Assembly: GCF_029989365.1 (NCBI RefSeq)
Contig: NZ_JAPRAQ010000003.1
Coordinates: 525,084-589,083 of the forward strand
Reading direction: 5' to 3'
Length of the DNA: 64,000 bases
Source: Bradyrhizobium sp. Arg816
Lineage (GTDB): Bacteria; Pseudomonadota; Alphaproteobacteria; Rhizobiales; Xanthobacteraceae
Below the pieces are notes generated by a model. The model was given only the letters and a program-made list of their open reading frames with translations. It made no database searches and was not told where the DNA came from. The translations under genes and the position numbers were made by a program. The number at the start of each line of letters is the position of its first letter. Within the stretch, counting starts at the first letter, position 1. This document shows, in pieces, positions 35,061-45,144 of this stretch.

Positions 35061-36137
35061 TCATTTGGTCCCGAGCCATTTTCTGGCGGCGGCCTCGGCC
35101 TTGGAGCGGTCGTCGGCGGGCAGGTCGGAGAACTGCTTGTCGAGCTCCGGATCGCCCTTGCCGACGGTCTTGGCCACCAGGTGCCATTTAAAGCCCTCGA
35201 TTTTGTCCACGGACGTGCCCATGCCGTTGATCAGCACCCAGGCCAAGCGGTTCTGCGCGATCGCGCTGCCCTGGCGGGAGGCCTTGCGGAGCAACGCGAC
35301 GGCGGCCGGCTGGTTCTTCACCGTGCCGGTGCCGTTGAACATGGCGATGGCATATTCGACCTCGGCATCGACATTGTCCGCCAGTGAAGCCGCCTGGAGC
35401 AGCCGCACCGCGCGTTCCGGGTCCTTCGGCACGCCGGTGCCTTCCTTGTAGAAGGTCGCCAGCGCGTATTGCGCCTCGGGCAGGCCGGCATCGGCGGCCT
35501 GACGCAGCAGCTCGGCGGACCGCTTGACGTCCTGCGGCAGGGTCTGGCCGTCGAGGTAAAGCAGCGCGAGGTTATAGGCCGCCTTGGGCTCGCCGAGCTT
35601 GGCGGCGGAAGCCATCAGCTTCACCGCCTCGCTCTTGTCGACCGAGCCGCCGCGGCCGGAAATTCGCAGCATGGCGAGCGCGAACATCGCCTCGCGGTCG
35701 CCGGCATCGGCGGCGCGCTTGTACCATTCCAGCGCCTTGGCGTAGTCGCGGCGGATGCCCATGGCGTTGGAATAGAGCTCGCCGAGCATGGTCATCGCCT
35801 TGGGATCGCCCGCTTCTGCGCGGGCGGTGGCAAGATCGAACGCCGTCTTGTACTGGCCGCGCTGATAGGCGCCGAACACCAGATCGACATTGGGATTGTC
35901 GGTTGCCGGTGCGGGGATCACGGTTGCGGGCAGCGCCGGCTTGGGCGAGGCGGCCGGCTTGGGCGAGGCCGAAGGTTTTGGCGCCGGCGCGGCCTCCTTC
36001 TTCTTGGCGGCCGGGGGCGGCTTGGGCTTCTCAGGCACAGCGCTCGGCGTGGCCACCGGCGGCGTGATCTGGAGCTGCGCGGCCGCGGGCGCCGTCAGCA
36101 GCAGCGTGGCCAGGATGGTGATGCGCGGGAGCTTCAT
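35061..36137 (-). CDS. Secreted Sel1/TPR repeat protein
   Basis: A 358-residue exported protein. It has a signal peptide (LPRITILATLLLTAPAAA), a Lys/Pro/Ala-rich linker (about residues 35-75), then about six Sel1-like repeats with the AxxxLGxxYxxGxGVxxDxxKAxxWYxxAA pattern (for example AMTMLGELYSNAMGIRRDYAKALEWYKRAADAG in effect). Such solenoids scaffold protein complexes, often in the periplasm. The start at 36137 is chosen because a real signal peptide begins there. It follows the ThiE-like gene by 8 bases, implying one transcript with it and the class I aldolase. Confidence 0.85.
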   Translation of the reverse strand: MKLPRITILATLLLTAPAAAQLQITPPVATPSAVPEKPKPPPAAKKKEAAPAPKPSASPKPAASPKPALPATVIPAPATDNPNVDLVFGAYQRGQYKTAFDLATARAEAGDPKAMTMLGELYSNAMGIRRDYAKALEWYKRAADAGDREAMFALAMLRISGRGGSVDKSEAVKLMASAAKLGEPKAAYNLALLYLDGQTLPQDVKRSAELLRQAADAGLPEAQYALATFYKEGTGVPKDPERAVRLLQAASLADNVDAEVEYAIAMFNGTGTVKNQPAAVALLRKASRQGSAIAQNRLAWVLINGMGTSVDKIEGFKWHLVAKTVGKGDPELDKQFSDLPADDRSKAEAAARKWLGTK

Positions 36138-36145
36138 GTCGGGCG

Positions 36146-36820
36146 CTAGCCGTGCTCCTGACCCGCAAGCGCAGCCGCATGGGCCTTCTTGATCGCAGCG
36201 TCGACCTCGATCAGCGCGGCCTTGGGACCGCGCGGATCGGACCAGACGAAATCGCCGACCAGCACGAAATCGGCGCCGCTGGCGGCGAAGTCGTGCGCCT
36301 CTTCGAGCGAGGTGGCAAAGCCGACGCAGGGCGGCTCGAACAGCTCGGCCCACCAGTCCAGCCGCTCGGCGATCGCCTGGGACGACGGGCGTTGGCCCTT
36401 TGCATCAGGTTCGCCGAACAGCACGTAGTCCGCGCCTATCTCGCCCGCATCCATGGCATGGTGCCGCGTCGTCAGCCCGCCGACGCCAGCGATGCGATCG
36501 GGCTTGAGCGATGGCAGCGCCTCTTTCAGCGCGGCGATGCCGGGGAGGTGCGCGCCGTCGGCACCGCCACGTGCGACGAGCTCAGCATGGCCGTCGACGA
36601 GCAGCGCAGCGCCCGCCTTCTGGACCGGCGGCGCCAGCGCCTTGATGCGCGTGATCATGGTGCGCTGATCGGTCTCCTTCAGCCGAACCAGCACGGCCGC
36701 GACGTCGGCGGAGGCAAGCAGACCCGGCAGCTCGGCGGCGAGCGCAGCGGGATCATCGACAACGGGCGTCGCGAGATAGAGACGCGGCGCCGGGCGCGGC
36801 GGAGGCGATTTGTTCGACAA
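36146..36820 (-). CDS. Thiamine-phosphate synthase-like protein
   Basis: A 224-residue TIM-barrel protein of the ThiE/TenI type. Evidence is RLYLATPVVDD at the first strand, VLVRLKETDQRTMITRIKALAPPVQKAGAALLVDGHAELVARGGADGAHL (in effect the LxxR...NDxxxLA...DGVHLG region with changes) and DYVLFGEP. ThiE proper joins the pyrimidine and thiazole phosphates, but here the second-strand motif and the DGVHLGQ motif are altered and no thi genes are near, so activity is uncertain. It apparently starts at TTG 36820, three bases after the aldolase stop, so it is probably cotranscribed. Confidence 0.72.
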   Translation of the reverse strand: MSNKSPPPRPAPRLYLATPVVDDPAALAAELPGLLASADVAAVLVRLKETDQRTMITRIKALAPPVQKAGAALLVDGHAELVARGGADGAHLPGIAALKEALPSLKPDRIAGVGGLTTRHHAMDAGEIGADYVLFGEPDAKGQRPSSQAIAERLDWWAELFEPPCVGFATSLEEAHDFAASGADFVLVGDFVWSDPRGPKAALIEVDAAIKKAHAAALAGQEHG

Positions 36821-36823
36821 GAT

Positions 36824-37849
36824 CTAGGCTGCTTTCTTTTCCAGGCTGCTTTGCCATTCGCCCTTGGACGCCAGACCATTCATCCGGGCGCGATGGCTGA
36901 ATGCACTTTGGCCGGCTGCGACATTCTCGGCCTTGCCGGACCAGGCCTTCTGCGGCGCGGCCTGCAGCGCGCGGCCGTAGGAGAAGGTCAGGCCCCAGGG
37001 CAGCGGCCCGAGCTTGTGCATGGCGTTGAGATGCGCCGTCGCCTCTTCGTCCGACTGGCCGCCGGAGAGGAAGGCGATGCCGGGCACGGCCGCGGGCACG
37101 CAGGCCTTCAGCAGCCGAATTGTCTTCTCCGCGACTTCCTCGACGGGAGCCTGCTTCGCGCATTTCTTGCCAGAGATCGCCATGTTCGGCTTCAGCACCA
37201 TGCCTTCGAGCGCAACGCGCTGCACGCGCAATTCCTGGAAGGTCTTGTTGAGCACGCGGGTCGTCACTTCATAGCAGCGGTCGATGTCGTGATCGCCGTC
37301 CATCAGCACCTCAGGCTCGACGATCGGCACGATCTGCGCGGCCTGGCACAGCGCTGCGTAGCGGGCCAGCGCATGGGCGTTGACGCCGATCGCGGTCATC
37401 GAGGGAATGCCGCTGCCGATATCGATCACCGCGCGCCATTTGGCGAAGCGCGCGCCGCGTTCGTAATATTTCTTCAGGCGCTCGGCGAGCTTGTCGAGCC
37501 CGACGGTGACGAGCTCGCCCGGGCACATCGGCAGGGCTTGCGTGCCCTCGTCGACCTTGATGCCGGGGATGGCGCCGCTCTGCTCGATCAGCTTGACCAG
37601 CGGCGTGCCGTCCTTCGCATCCTGCCAGATCGTCTCGTCATAGAGGATCACGCCGGAGATGTACTGGCTCATGGCCTCCCTGGAGCGGAACAGCATCTCG
37701 CGATAGTCACGGCGATTGCCTTCCGTCGATTCCACCCCGATCGCGTCAAAGCGCTTCTTGATGGTGCCGGAGGATTCGTCGGCGGCAAGGATGCCCTTGC
37801 CGGGCGCGACCATGGCGGTCGCGATCCTGTTGAGCTCAGTCAGATTCAT
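36824..37849 (-). CDS. Class I fructose-bisphosphate aldolase
   Basis: A 341-residue Schiff-base aldolase. GKGILAADESSGTIKKRFD at the N-terminus and EGMVLKPNMAISG in the second half (the lysine in VLKPN belongs to the active-site region) are diagnostic of class I, metal-independent aldolases. FLSGGQSDEEATAHLNAMHKLGPLPWGLTFSYGRALQ completes the barrel. It splits fructose-1,6-bisphosphate to triose phosphates in the cytoplasm. The ATG at 37849 is supported by GAGAGG ahead of it in the gene sense (GGACCTCTCG). It sits directly after the class II aldolase gene, separated by a repeat. Confidence 0.93.
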   Translation of the reverse strand: MNLTELNRIATAMVAPGKGILAADESSGTIKKRFDAIGVESTEGNRRDYREMLFRSREAMSQYISGVILYDETIWQDAKDGTPLVKLIEQSGAIPGIKVDEGTQALPMCPGELVTVGLDKLAERLKKYYERGARFAKWRAVIDIGSGIPSMTAIGVNAHALARYAALCQAAQIVPIVEPEVLMDGDHDIDRCYEVTTRVLNKTFQELRVQRVALEGMVLKPNMAISGKKCAKQAPVEEVAEKTIRLLKACVPAAVPGIAFLSGGQSDEEATAHLNAMHKLGPLPWGLTFSYGRALQAAPQKAWSGKAENVAAGQSAFSHRARMNGLASKGEWQSSLEKKAA

Positions 37850-37984
37850 CGAGAGGTCCTCCCAAAACGATGCTGCCCTTGCCTGTGAAAATAGACCGTT
37901 CTCGGGCAATTGCCGAGTTAACGTTCGTCGCAGGGTAAAAGGGGCGGGAGGTCAGTTGGGGATACGTTTGGCCGGGCTGGCTGC

Positions 37985-38125
37985 CCTTAACCTCGCCCCG
38001 CTTGCGGGGAGAGGTCGGTCGCGAAGCGACCGGGTGAGGGGGTACAGGTCTATCGATAGGGCACAACTCGCGGAAAGAGCCCCTCACCCCGACCCTCTCG
38101 CCGTAAGAACGGGGAGAGGGAGGGA
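37985..38125. repeat. Family F palindromic repeat
   Basis: CTCGCCCCGCTTGCGGGGAGAGG, GGTCGCGAAGCGACC, GGTGAGGGGG and the right half CCCCTCACCCCGACCCTCTCGCC match the copies at 34013-34160 and 63725-63876. It lies between the class I and class II aldolase genes and might separate their transcripts or stabilise an mRNA end. Confidence 0.85.
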
Positions 38126-38129
38126 TACA

Positions 38130-39197
38130 TCACGCCACCTTCGGATCCAGTTCGCCCTTGGCGTAGCGCTTGGCCATCTCGGCGGGGGTCAAAACCTTCT
38201 TGAACTTGGAGGCCTGGCCTGCGGTATTGAACTCCTGGAGCCGCTGCTTGCACAGCTTGGTCATCGCTTCCATCGCGGGCTTCAGGTACTTGCGCGGGTC
38301 GAACTCTTCCGGGTGCTCCTTGAACACCTTGCGGATCTGGCCGGTCATCGCCATGCGGTTGTCGGTGTCGATGTTGATCTTGCGCACGCCGTTCTTGATG
38401 CCGCGCTGGATCTCGGCCACCGGCACGCCCCAGGTCGGCTTCATCTTGCCGCCGAACTCGTTGATGATGTCCTGGAGGTCCTGCGGCACCGAGGAGGAGC
38501 CGTGCATCACCAGATGCGTGTTCGGCAGCTTGCGGTGGATCTCCTCGATCACCTTCATGGCGAGGATGTCGCCGTCGGGCTTGCGGGTGAACTTGTAGGC
38601 GCCGTGCGAGGTGCCCATCGCGATCGCGAGCGCGTCGACCTTGGTCTCCTGGACGAACTTCACGGCCTCGTCCGGATTGGTCAGGAGCTGGTCGTGGCTC
38701 AGCTTGCCTTCGGCGCCGTGGCCGTCTTCCTTGTCTCCCATGCCGGTTTCGAGCGAGCCGAGCACGCCGAGCTCACCCTCGACCGAGATGCCGCCGAGAT
38801 GGGCCATGTCGGTCACGGTCTTGGTGACGCCGACATTGTAGGTCCAGTCGGCCGGGCTCTTGCCGTCGGCCTTGAGCGAGCCGTCCATCATCACTGAGGT
38901 GAAGCCGGCCTGGATCGCGGTCATGCAGGTCGCGGCCTCGTTGCCGTGGTCGAGATGCACGCAGACCGGAATGTGCGGATAGATCTCGGTCACCGCGTCC
39001 ATCATGTGCTTGAGCATGATGTCGTTGGCGTAGGAGCGCGCACCGCGCGAGGCCTGGATGATGACGGGCGCGTCGACCGTGTTGGCCGCGTCCATGATCG
39101 CCAGCGCCTGCTCCATGTTGTTGATGTTGAAGGCCGGTACGCCGTAATCGTTCTCAGCCGCATGGTCGAGCAATTGACGCAACGTGATCCGAGCCAT
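38130..39197 (-). CDS. Class II fructose-bisphosphate aldolase
   Basis: A 355-residue zinc-dependent aldolase. [11 protein letters not shown] contains zinc-ligand and catalytic residues, [12 protein letters not shown] is typical, and HGSSSVPQ and [14 protein letters not shown] bind zinc and the phosphates. The length and C-terminus match the Calvin-cycle type (CbbA/Fba) of alphaproteobacteria, which acts on fructose- and sedoheptulose-bisphosphate. GGAG lies about 9 bases before the ATG. It follows pgk by about 50 bp and is likely in one unit with pgk and gap. Confidence 0.95.
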   Translation of the reverse strand: MARITLRQLLDHAAENDYGVPAFNINNMEQALAIMDAANTVDAPVIIQASRGARSYANDIMLKHMMDAVTEIYPHIPVCVHLDHGNEAATCMTAIQAGFTSVMMDGSLKADGKSPADWTYNVGVTKTVTDMAHLGGISVEGELGVLGSLETGMGDKEDGHGAEGKLSHDQLLTNPDEAVKFVQETKVDALAIAMGTSHGAYKFTRKPDGDILAMKVIEEIHRKLPNTHLVMHGSSSVPQDLQDIINEFGGKMKPTWGVPVAEIQRGIKNGVRKINIDTDNRMAMTGQIRKVFKEHPEEFDPRKYLKPAMEAMTKLCKQRLQEFNTAGQASKFKKVLTPAEMAKRYAKGELDPKVA

Positions 39198-39248
39198 GTG
39201 TCTTTTTCTCCGGTTGGGCCTGCAAGGCCGACTTAAAAGGCCGACTGA

Positions 39249-40445
39249 TTACTCGGTGCGCAGAACTTCGACGCCGGGAAGGGGCTTGCCTTCCATCCAT
39301 TCAAGAAATGCGCCACCGGCGGTCGAGACATAGGTGAATTGACCGGCCACATGGGCCTGGTTGAGGGCCGCGACCGTGTCGCCACCGCCCGCGATCGAGA
39401 TCAGCTTCTTCGCCTTGGTGCGCTCGGCGGCATGCTTGGCGGCCGACACGGTGCCGCGGTCGAACGGCTGCATCTCGAAGGCGCCGAGCGGTCCGTTCCA
39501 GACCAGCGTGGCGGCGTCGTCGATCGCCGCGTGGACGCGCGCGATCGATTGCGGGCCGACGTCGAGGATCATGCCGTCGGCCGGGATCGCATCGAGCCCG
39601 TAGGCATGCGAGGGCGCGTTCGCCGCGAAATGATAGGCGACGGTGGCGTCCACTGGCAGGATGATTGCGCAATTGGCGGCTTCCGCCTTCTCCATGATGC
39701 GGATCGCGGTCGCGGCGAGATCCTTCTCGGCCAGCGACTTGCCGACCGCGACGCCCTGGGCGTGCAGGAAGGTGTTGGCCATGCCGCCGCCGATCACGAG
39801 CGCGTCGACCTTGGTCACGAGGTTTTCGAGCAGATCGATCTTGGTCGAGACCTTGGCACCGCCGATGATCGCGATGACGGGCTTGGTCGGCGAGCCCAGC
39901 GCCTTCTCCAGCGCGACGAGCTCGGCCTGCATGGTGCGGCCGGCATAGGCCGGCAGCTTGTGGCCGAGGCCCTCGGTTGTGGCATGGGCGCGGTGCGCGG
40001 CCGAGAAGGCGTCGTTGACCCAGATGTCGCCGAGTTTTGCCAACTCCGCGACGATGGCGGGATCGTTCTTTTCCTCTTCCTTGTGGAAGCGGGTATTTTC
40101 CAGGCACAGGATGTCGCCATCCTTCAAGCCGGAAACGGCCGTGGCCGCGGGCTCGCCGACGCAGTCATCGGCGAAGGCGACGGGCCTGTTCACGACCTTC
40201 GACAGCGCTTCGGCAACCGGCTTGAGCGATTCCTTGGGGTCGCGTCCCTTCGGCCGGCCGAAATGCGCGAGCAGGATGACCTTGCCGCCTTTGTCCGAGA
40301 TTTCGGTGATGGTCGGCGCGACGCGCTCGAGCCGGGTCGCGTCGCTGACGCGCCCGTTGTCCATGGGCACGTTGAGATCGACGCGCAGCAGCACGCGCTT
40401 GCCCTTCACGTCGACGTCGTCGAGGGTGCGGAATTTGTTGGTCAT
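39249..40445 (-). CDS. pgk: Phosphoglycerate kinase
   Basis: A 398-residue kinase. Hallmarks are [19 protein letters not shown] near the N-terminus, [43 protein letters not shown], and the C-terminal [13 protein letters not shown]. It transfers phosphate between 1,3-bisphosphoglycerate and ADP in glycolysis, or the reverse in gluconeogenesis and carbon fixation. It lies between gap and the class II aldolase, as in many proteobacteria. Confidence 0.97.
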   Translation of the reverse strand: MTNKFRTLDDVDVKGKRVLLRVDLNVPMDNGRVSDATRLERVAPTITEISDKGGKVILLAHFGRPKGRDPKESLKPVAEALSKVVNRPVAFADDCVGEPAATAVSGLKDGDILCLENTRFHKEEEKNDPAIVAELAKLGDIWVNDAFSAAHRAHATTEGLGHKLPAYAGRTMQAELVALEKALGSPTKPVIAIIGGAKVSTKIDLLENLVTKVDALVIGGGMANTFLHAQGVAVGKSLAEKDLAATAIRIMEKAEAANCAIILPVDATVAYHFAANAPSHAYGLDAIPADGMILDVGPQSIARVHAAIDDAATLVWNGPLGAFEMQPFDRGTVSAAKHAAERTKAKKLISIAGGGDTVAALNQAHVAGQFTYVSTAGGAFLEWMEGKPLPGVEVLRTE

Positions 40446-40525
40446 CGGACACTCTCTTGTCCCGGGCGCATAGCGGCGCGGAGTGTCGCTATGCAGAACC
40501 GGGACTTAACGCTGGAGGGACATGG

Positions 40526-40572
40526 GTCCCGGATCTGCGACGCAGCGTTTCACGCTGCATCGCGTCCGGGAC
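40526..40572. repeat. Hairpin repeat between gap and pgk
   Basis: GTCCCGGA (40526-40533) pairs with TCCGGGAC (40565-40572), with inner CGCAGCG/CGCTGCATCGCG pairing. It lies inside the gap-pgk intercistronic gap (40446-40584) and may act as a partial terminator or mRNA stabiliser. Confidence 0.65.
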
Positions 40573-40584
40573 ACGAGCGCGGAG

Positions 40585-41592
40585 TTAGATCACCTTCGCG
40601 AACGCGACGGCGGTGTCCGCCATGCGGTTCGAGAAACCCCACTCGTTGTCGTACCAGGACATCACGCGCACCAGCGTGCCGTTCTGCACCTTGGTCTGGT
40701 CCTCGTGGAAGGTCGAGGAGTGCGGATCGTGGTTGAAGTCGATCGAGACGTTCGGCTGATTGGTATAGCCGAGAATGCCCTTGAGCTGCTGCTCGGAGGC
40801 GCGCTTCATCGCCGCGTTGATTTCCTTGGCGTCGGTGGCGCGCTTGGCGACGATCTTGAGGTCGATGACCGAGACGTTCGGGGACGGCACGCGGATCGAG
40901 ACGCCGTCGAGCTTGCCCTTCAGCTCGGGCAGCACGAGGCCGATCGCCTTGGCGGCACCGGTCGAGGTCGGGATCATCGACATCGCCGCCGCACGGCCGC
41001 GGTAGAGATCCTTGTGCAGCGTGTCCAGCGTCGGCTGGTCGCCGGTGTAGGCGTGGATCGTGGTCATGAAGCCGGTCTCGATGCCGACCAGGTCGTTCAG
41101 CACCTTGGCGACCGGCGCAAGGCAATTGGTGGTGCAGGAGCCGTTGGAGACGACCAGATGATCCTTGGTCAGCGTGTCGTGGTTGACGCCGTAGACGATG
41201 GTGGCGTCGGCGCCGTCGGCGGGCGCGGAGACCAGCACGCGCTTGGCGCCTGCGGTGAGATGCGCGGAGGCCTTGTCCTTCGCGGTGAAGATGCCGGTGC
41301 ATTCCATCGCGATGTCGACGCCGAGATCCTTCCAGGGCAGCTTCGAGGGATCGCGCTCGGCGGTCACCTTGATCTTGCCGCCGCCGAGGTTGATGGAGTC
41401 GCCATCGACGGTCACGGTGCCGGGGAAGCGGCCATGGACGCTGTCGAAGCGAAGGAGATGCGCGTTGGTCTCGACCGGGCCGAGGTCGTTGATGCCGACG
41501 ACCTCGATGTCCTTGCGGCCGGACTCGGCAATAGCCCGCAGGATGTTGCGGCCGATGCGGCCAAAACCGTTAATTCCGACGCGGACTGCCAT
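40585..41592 (-). CDS. gap: Glyceraldehyde-3-phosphate dehydrogenase
   Basis: A 335-residue dehydrogenase. The NAD-binding N-terminus is [12 protein letters not shown], the catalytic cysteine lies in [13 protein letters not shown], and HAYTGDQ and [13 protein letters not shown] are present. An acidic residue is missing from the ELND position (VVGINDLGP), the form usual in this clade. It interconverts glyceraldehyde-3-phosphate and 1,3-bisphosphoglycerate. An AAGGAGATGAAAC ribosome site precedes the ATG. Downstream of tkt in the same direction. Confidence 0.97.
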   Translation of the reverse strand: MAVRVGINGFGRIGRNILRAIAESGRKDIEVVGINDLGPVETNAHLLRFDSVHGRFPGTVTVDGDSINLGGGKIKVTAERDPSKLPWKDLGVDIAMECTGIFTAKDKASAHLTAGAKRVLVSAPADGADATIVYGVNHDTLTKDHLVVSNGSCTTNCLAPVAKVLNDLVGIETGFMTTIHAYTGDQPTLDTLHKDLYRGRAAAMSMIPTSTGAAKAIGLVLPELKGKLDGVSIRVPSPNVSVIDLKIVAKRATDAKEINAAMKRASEQQLKGILGYTNQPNVSIDFNHDPHSSTFHEDQTKVQNGTLVRVMSWYDNEWGFSNRMADTAVAFAKVI

Positions 41593-41690
41593 GTTTCATC
41601 TCCTTATGACCGTTCAATGACGGGTTCGATAAGCCCAATCATCCCGCACAACGCGCCATACGCGCCTGCGAGGGTTTTTTAGGGGCGGAC

Positions 41691-41707
41691 GCCCGGTTCG
41701 GCCGGGC
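41691..41707. repeat. Short GC hairpin between tkt and gap
   Basis: GCCCGG-TTCGG-CCGGGC is a perfect 6-bp stem in the 169-bp tkt-gap gap. There is no T run on the minus-strand side, so it is not a clear terminator. A run of eight T at about 41740 belongs to the plus strand. Confidence 0.5.
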
Positions 41708-41761
41708 GATGCTTGATCATATGAGAGACTAGGTAGTCCTTTTTTTTGGCAAGCTCAACTC

Positions 41762-43747
41762 TCAGCTAACGCGCTTCAGCACAGCGTTAACCGCAGCCTC
41801 GGCGGTAATGCCGAAATGCTTGTAAAGATCCTTCGCCGGCGCGCTCGCGCCGAACGAATGCATGCCGATAAAATCGCCATCCTGGCCGATCACGGCATCC
41901 CAGCCCCAGCGCACTGCGGCCTCGATCGCGACCTTCACCGGCGCGTTGCCGATGATCTCGGCACGCTTGGCTTCTGGTTGCGCTAACAAAAGCTCGAGCG
42001 AGGGCACCGAGACCACCCGTGACGCGATGCCGCGCTCGGCGAGTTGCTTCTGGGCGGCGACCGCGATCTCGACCTCGGAGCCGGAAGCGAACAGCGTCGC
42101 CTTGGCTTCGCCCTGGGCTGCGACCAGCTCGTAGGCGCCGGCCGCGCAAGGACTGTCGTTCGGCGCATTGGTGCGGAGCTGCGGCAGGTTCTGCCGCGTC
42201 AGCGCCAGCACGGTCGGGCCGTCGATACGATTGAGCGCAAGTTCCCAGCACTCGGCGACCTCGATGGAGTCGGCGGGGCGGAACACGCGCATGTTCGGAA
42301 TGGCGCGAAGTGCGGCGAGATGCTCGACCGGCTGGTGGGTCGGGCCGTCTTCGCCAAGACCGATGGAATCGTGCGTCATCACGTAGACGACGCCGGCGCC
42401 CATCAACGCCGCAAGGCGCATCGCGGGACGCGCATAGTCGGTGAACACCAGGAAGGTCGCACCGTTCGGTGCGAAGCCGCCATGCAGGAAGATGCCGTTC
42501 ATCGCAGCCGCCATGCCGTGCTCGCGGATGCCGTAATGGATGAAGCGGCCCTTCGGCGTCTTGGCCGAGAAAGCTGTGGCCGACTTCGCCTTGTTGTTGT
42601 TGGAGCCGGTGAGGTCGGCCGAGCCGGCGAGGAATTCCATCGGCATCGCGCCGGCGATGACTTCGATCACCGCTTCCGAGGATTTGCGGGTCGCCGCGGT
42701 CATCGGCTTTTCCAGCAGCTCCTTCTTGTACGCGCGCACCGCCTTCGCGAGCGAGGCCGGACGCTCGTGACGCAGACGGCGCTCGAACTCGGCGCGCTTG
42801 CGGCTGCCGAGCTCACCGAGCCGTCCTTCCCATTCCTGCCGTGCCGCGGCGCCGCGGCTGCCGGCTGCGCGCCAGGCCTTCAGCACGTCATCCGGCACCG
42901 AGAACGGCTCGAGCGAGATGCCGAGATTTTCCTTGGCGGCCTTGAGCTCGTCGGCGCCGAGCGCCTCGCCATGCGCCTTAGCGGTGCCGGCCTTGTGCGG
43001 CGCGCCGAAGCCGATGGTGGTGCGGCAGGCGATCAGCGTCGGCTTGTTGGATTTTTGCGCGCGGGTGATCGCGGCAGTGATGGCGGCCTGGTCATGTCCG
43101 TCGATCTTTTCGGCGGCCCAGCCGCACGCCTTGAAGCGCTTCACCTGGTCGACGGAATCGGAGATCGAGGTCGGCCCGTCGATCGAGATGCCGTTGTCGT
43201 CGTAGAGCACGATCAGCTTGTTGAGCTTCCAGTGCCCGGCCATCGCGATCGCTTCCTGCGACACGCCTTCCATCAGGTCGCCGTCGGAGGCGAGCACGTA
43301 GGTGTGGTGGTCGACGATCTTCTTGCCGAACTCGGCGGCCAGCATCTTCTCGGCGAGCGCCATGCCGACCGCGGTCGAGATGCCCTGGCCGAGCGGACCG
43401 GTGGTGGTCTCGATGCCCTTGGTGTGGAAGTTCTCGGGGTGCCCCGGGGTCAGGCCGCCGAGCTGGCGGAACTGCTTGAGCTGATCCAGCGTCATGTCGG
43501 CATTGCCGGTCAGATACAGCAGCGAATAGAGCAGCATCGAACCGTGGCCGGCTGAGAGCACGAAGCGGTCGCGGTCGGGCCAGTCGGTGACTGCGGCGTC
43601 GAATTTCAGGAATTGCGTGAATAGCACCGTGGCCATGTCGGCGGCGCCCATCGGCAGGCCGGGATGGCCCGATTTCGCCTTCTCGACAGCGTCCATCGAG
43701 AGGCCACGGATCGCGTTGGCCATGCGGTTGTGGTCGACTTGCGTCAT
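41762..43747 (-). CDS. tkt: Transketolase
   Basis: A 661-residue thiamine-diphosphate enzyme. It has [15 protein letters not shown] at the N-terminus, a cofactor motif [13 protein letters not shown], and a second half with the transketolase signature [19 protein letters not shown]. It moves two-carbon units between sugar phosphates in the pentose phosphate and Calvin cycles. The start at 43747 matches the family N-terminus ([15 protein letters not shown]); the long in-frame extension upstream is not kept. First gene of the minus-strand sugar phosphate block. Confidence 0.97.
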   Translation of the reverse strand: MTQVDHNRMANAIRGLSMDAVEKAKSGHPGLPMGAADMATVLFTQFLKFDAAVTDWPDRDRFVLSAGHGSMLLYSLLYLTGNADMTLDQLKQFRQLGGLTPGHPENFHTKGIETTTGPLGQGISTAVGMALAEKMLAAEFGKKIVDHHTYVLASDGDLMEGVSQEAIAMAGHWKLNKLIVLYDDNGISIDGPTSISDSVDQVKRFKACGWAAEKIDGHDQAAITAAITRAQKSNKPTLIACRTTIGFGAPHKAGTAKAHGEALGADELKAAKENLGISLEPFSVPDDVLKAWRAAGSRGAAARQEWEGRLGELGSRKRAEFERRLRHERPASLAKAVRAYKKELLEKPMTAATRKSSEAVIEVIAGAMPMEFLAGSADLTGSNNNKAKSATAFSAKTPKGRFIHYGIREHGMAAAMNGIFLHGGFAPNGATFLVFTDYARPAMRLAALMGAGVVYVMTHDSIGLGEDGPTHQPVEHLAALRAIPNMRVFRPADSIEVAECWELALNRIDGPTVLALTRQNLPQLRTNAPNDSPCAAGAYELVAAQGEAKATLFASGSEVEIAVAAQKQLAERGIASRVVSVPSLELLLAQPEAKRAEIIGNAPVKVAIEAAVRWGWDAVIGQDGDFIGMHSFGASAPAKDLYKHFGITAEAAVNAVLKRVS

Positions 43748-44032
43748 GTCTGAAATCCGTCTGAAATGAGGCGCTTGGCGGTGGTGCGGGTCGCGTGGGG
43801 GGAGCTTGGCGGCCACGGAAGGTTGGGCTGGGATAGCACCTCGGTTCCGGGAGTCCAAGGCAATCAAACGTCGGTTTGGCCGTAAAAGTTGCTTAGCAGT
43901 GCATAGTTTCGCGGCGACGTTGCGCTCCGCTAGCTTGCCACGTAAATTTCTGCTTCTAACCACTTGCCGAACCGAGTCTTTTACCGGACGGCAAGTCCCA
44001 AGGTAACGGCCACAGGTTCCGCCGCTGACTGC

Positions 44033-44353
44033 ATGAACGATCGGGTTTCCAACAGCTCTGCCATGACGGAGTCCTCGGCCGTCGAGATCGAGATCGCGAC
44101 CCGCAGACTCATGGCGGCGCTCGACGCGCTCGAAAGCGCGGTGGAGCGGCGGCGCGATGCCGATCGCGACGAGAATGAACTCGCGGCACGAATCCAGGCA
44201 CTGGGCGCGGATCGCTCGCGGCTTGCCGATGAGCTCGACGGCGCGCTGGTGAAGGCGCGCAAGCTCGAGCGCACCAATCGCGAAATCTCCGATCGGCTGG
44301 ATTCCGCCATCGTCACGATACGCTCGGTGCTCGATACCGGAGAGGACGGATGA
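44033..44353 (+). CDS. DUF4164 coiled-coil protein
   Basis: A 106-residue protein, mostly one long amphipathic helix with regular heptads ([19 protein letters not shown] ... [26 protein letters not shown]), the layout of DUF4164 proteins found upstream of zapA in rhizobia. It probably assists divisome or FtsZ-associated functions as a coiled-coil partner of ZapA, inferred from this conserved neighbourhood. Its TGA overlaps the ATG of zapA (ATGA), indicating coupled translation. An internal ATG at 44063 is an alternative start. Confidence 0.82.
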   Translation: MNDRVSNSSAMTESSAVEIEIATRRLMAALDALESAVERRRDADRDENELAARIQALGADRSRLADELDGALVKARKLERTNREISDRLDSAIVTIRSVLDTGEDG

Positions 44354-44733
44354 GCCACATCAACGTCACCATCAACGGCCGGCAATACCGCATGGCCTGC
44401 GAGGAGGGCCAGGAGGTGCGGCTGCTCAAGCTCGCCGAAAGCCTGGAGACGCGGATTCAGTCGCTGCGCGGAAAATTCGGCGAGATCGGTGATGCCAGGC
44501 TCACCGTGATGGCGGCGCTGACCGTCTGCGACGAGCTGGTCGACGTCGGCAACCGCGTCCGCACCATGGAGCAGGAGCTGACGGAATTGCGGGATTTCCG
44601 CAATGCCGCCGTCGAGCGCGCCCGGATGACCCAGACCGCCGTGGTAAATGCGCTGAACGCCGCCGCTGAGCGCATCGAGAAGTCGACCCAGGTCCTGAAC
44701 CGAACGGTGGGCAACGGCATCGCGATCGGCTGA
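44350..44733 (+). CDS. zapA: Cell division protein ZapA
   Basis: A 127-residue protein. It has an N-terminal ZapA domain ([20 protein letters not shown], then [38 protein letters not shown]) and a C-terminal coiled coil. It binds and cross-links FtsZ filaments in the Z ring. It is coupled to the DUF4164 gene by a 4-base overlap and is followed by the 6S RNA gene and 5-formyl-THF cyclo-ligase, the zapA-ssrS-fthC order conserved in many proteobacteria. Confidence 0.92.
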   Translation: MSHINVTINGRQYRMACEEGQEVRLLKLAESLETRIQSLRGKFGEIGDARLTVMAALTVCDELVDVGNRVRTMEQELTELRDFRNAAVERARMTQTAVVNALNAAAERIEKSTQVLNRTVGNGIAIG

Positions 44734-44792
44734 TTTTGGACGGACCGCCGGTTGGGCTGGCGATTCGTCAGTATCGTTGTTAGATTGCGCAA

Positions 44793-44952
44793 GCGAGGCT
44801 GCGACGTGCGTCAGGAGCCATATATCCCCGGGGCCTTATCGATCCTTTAGGGAACTGTCCCTGGCCGGGCCCGTGGGCTCGGACATATGGTGCCCACCTA
44901 CTTTCGTAGGGAACTCCGGGATCGAGTGCTTCAACGGCGTTCGCGGCTTCGC
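44793..44952 (+). ncRNA. ssrS: 6S RNA
   Basis: It lies between zapA and 5-formyltetrahydrofolate cyclo-ligase, the conserved place of 6S RNA. The ends form a long closing stem: GCGAGGCTGCGACG (44793-44806) pairs with CGTTCGCGGCTTCGC (44938-44952) with one bulge. The interior has GGGAACTGTCCC and TAGGGAACTCCGGGATCGA segments of the alphaproteobacterial type and an open central region. A TTAGAT box just upstream could be the -10. 6S RNA sequesters housekeeping RNA polymerase in stationary phase. Exact ends may differ by a few bases. Confidence 0.85.
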
Positions 44953-45006
44953 ACTTTTGTTTGCTTGGTTTGTGCTTGTCGAAACGACTGCGGCCAGTTC
45001 AACAGG

Positions 45007-45126
45007 TGTCATGCCCCGGCTTGACCGGGGCATCCAGTACGCCGCGCCCTTTGTGTGAATCACCACCGCCTCTGGAATACTGGATCACCCGCCCCGGTGC
45101 GCAAGGGCGCACAAGGCGGGTGATGA
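45007..45126. repeat. Family A palindromic repeat
   Basis: GTGTCATGCCCCGGCTTGAC with GGGGCATCCAGTACGCCGCG, and at the right AATACTGGATCACCCGCC ... GGCGGGTGATGAC. It lies between the 6S RNA and the cyclo-ligase gene, which may separate their transcription. Confidence 0.82.
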
Positions 45127-45144
45127 CGTGGGGGACCAAAGCGC

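Noticed and set aside
41735..41752. Run of eight T after tkt resembling a terminator
   Set aside because: The T run is on the plus strand, while tkt and gap are on the minus strand, and no stem adjoins it.
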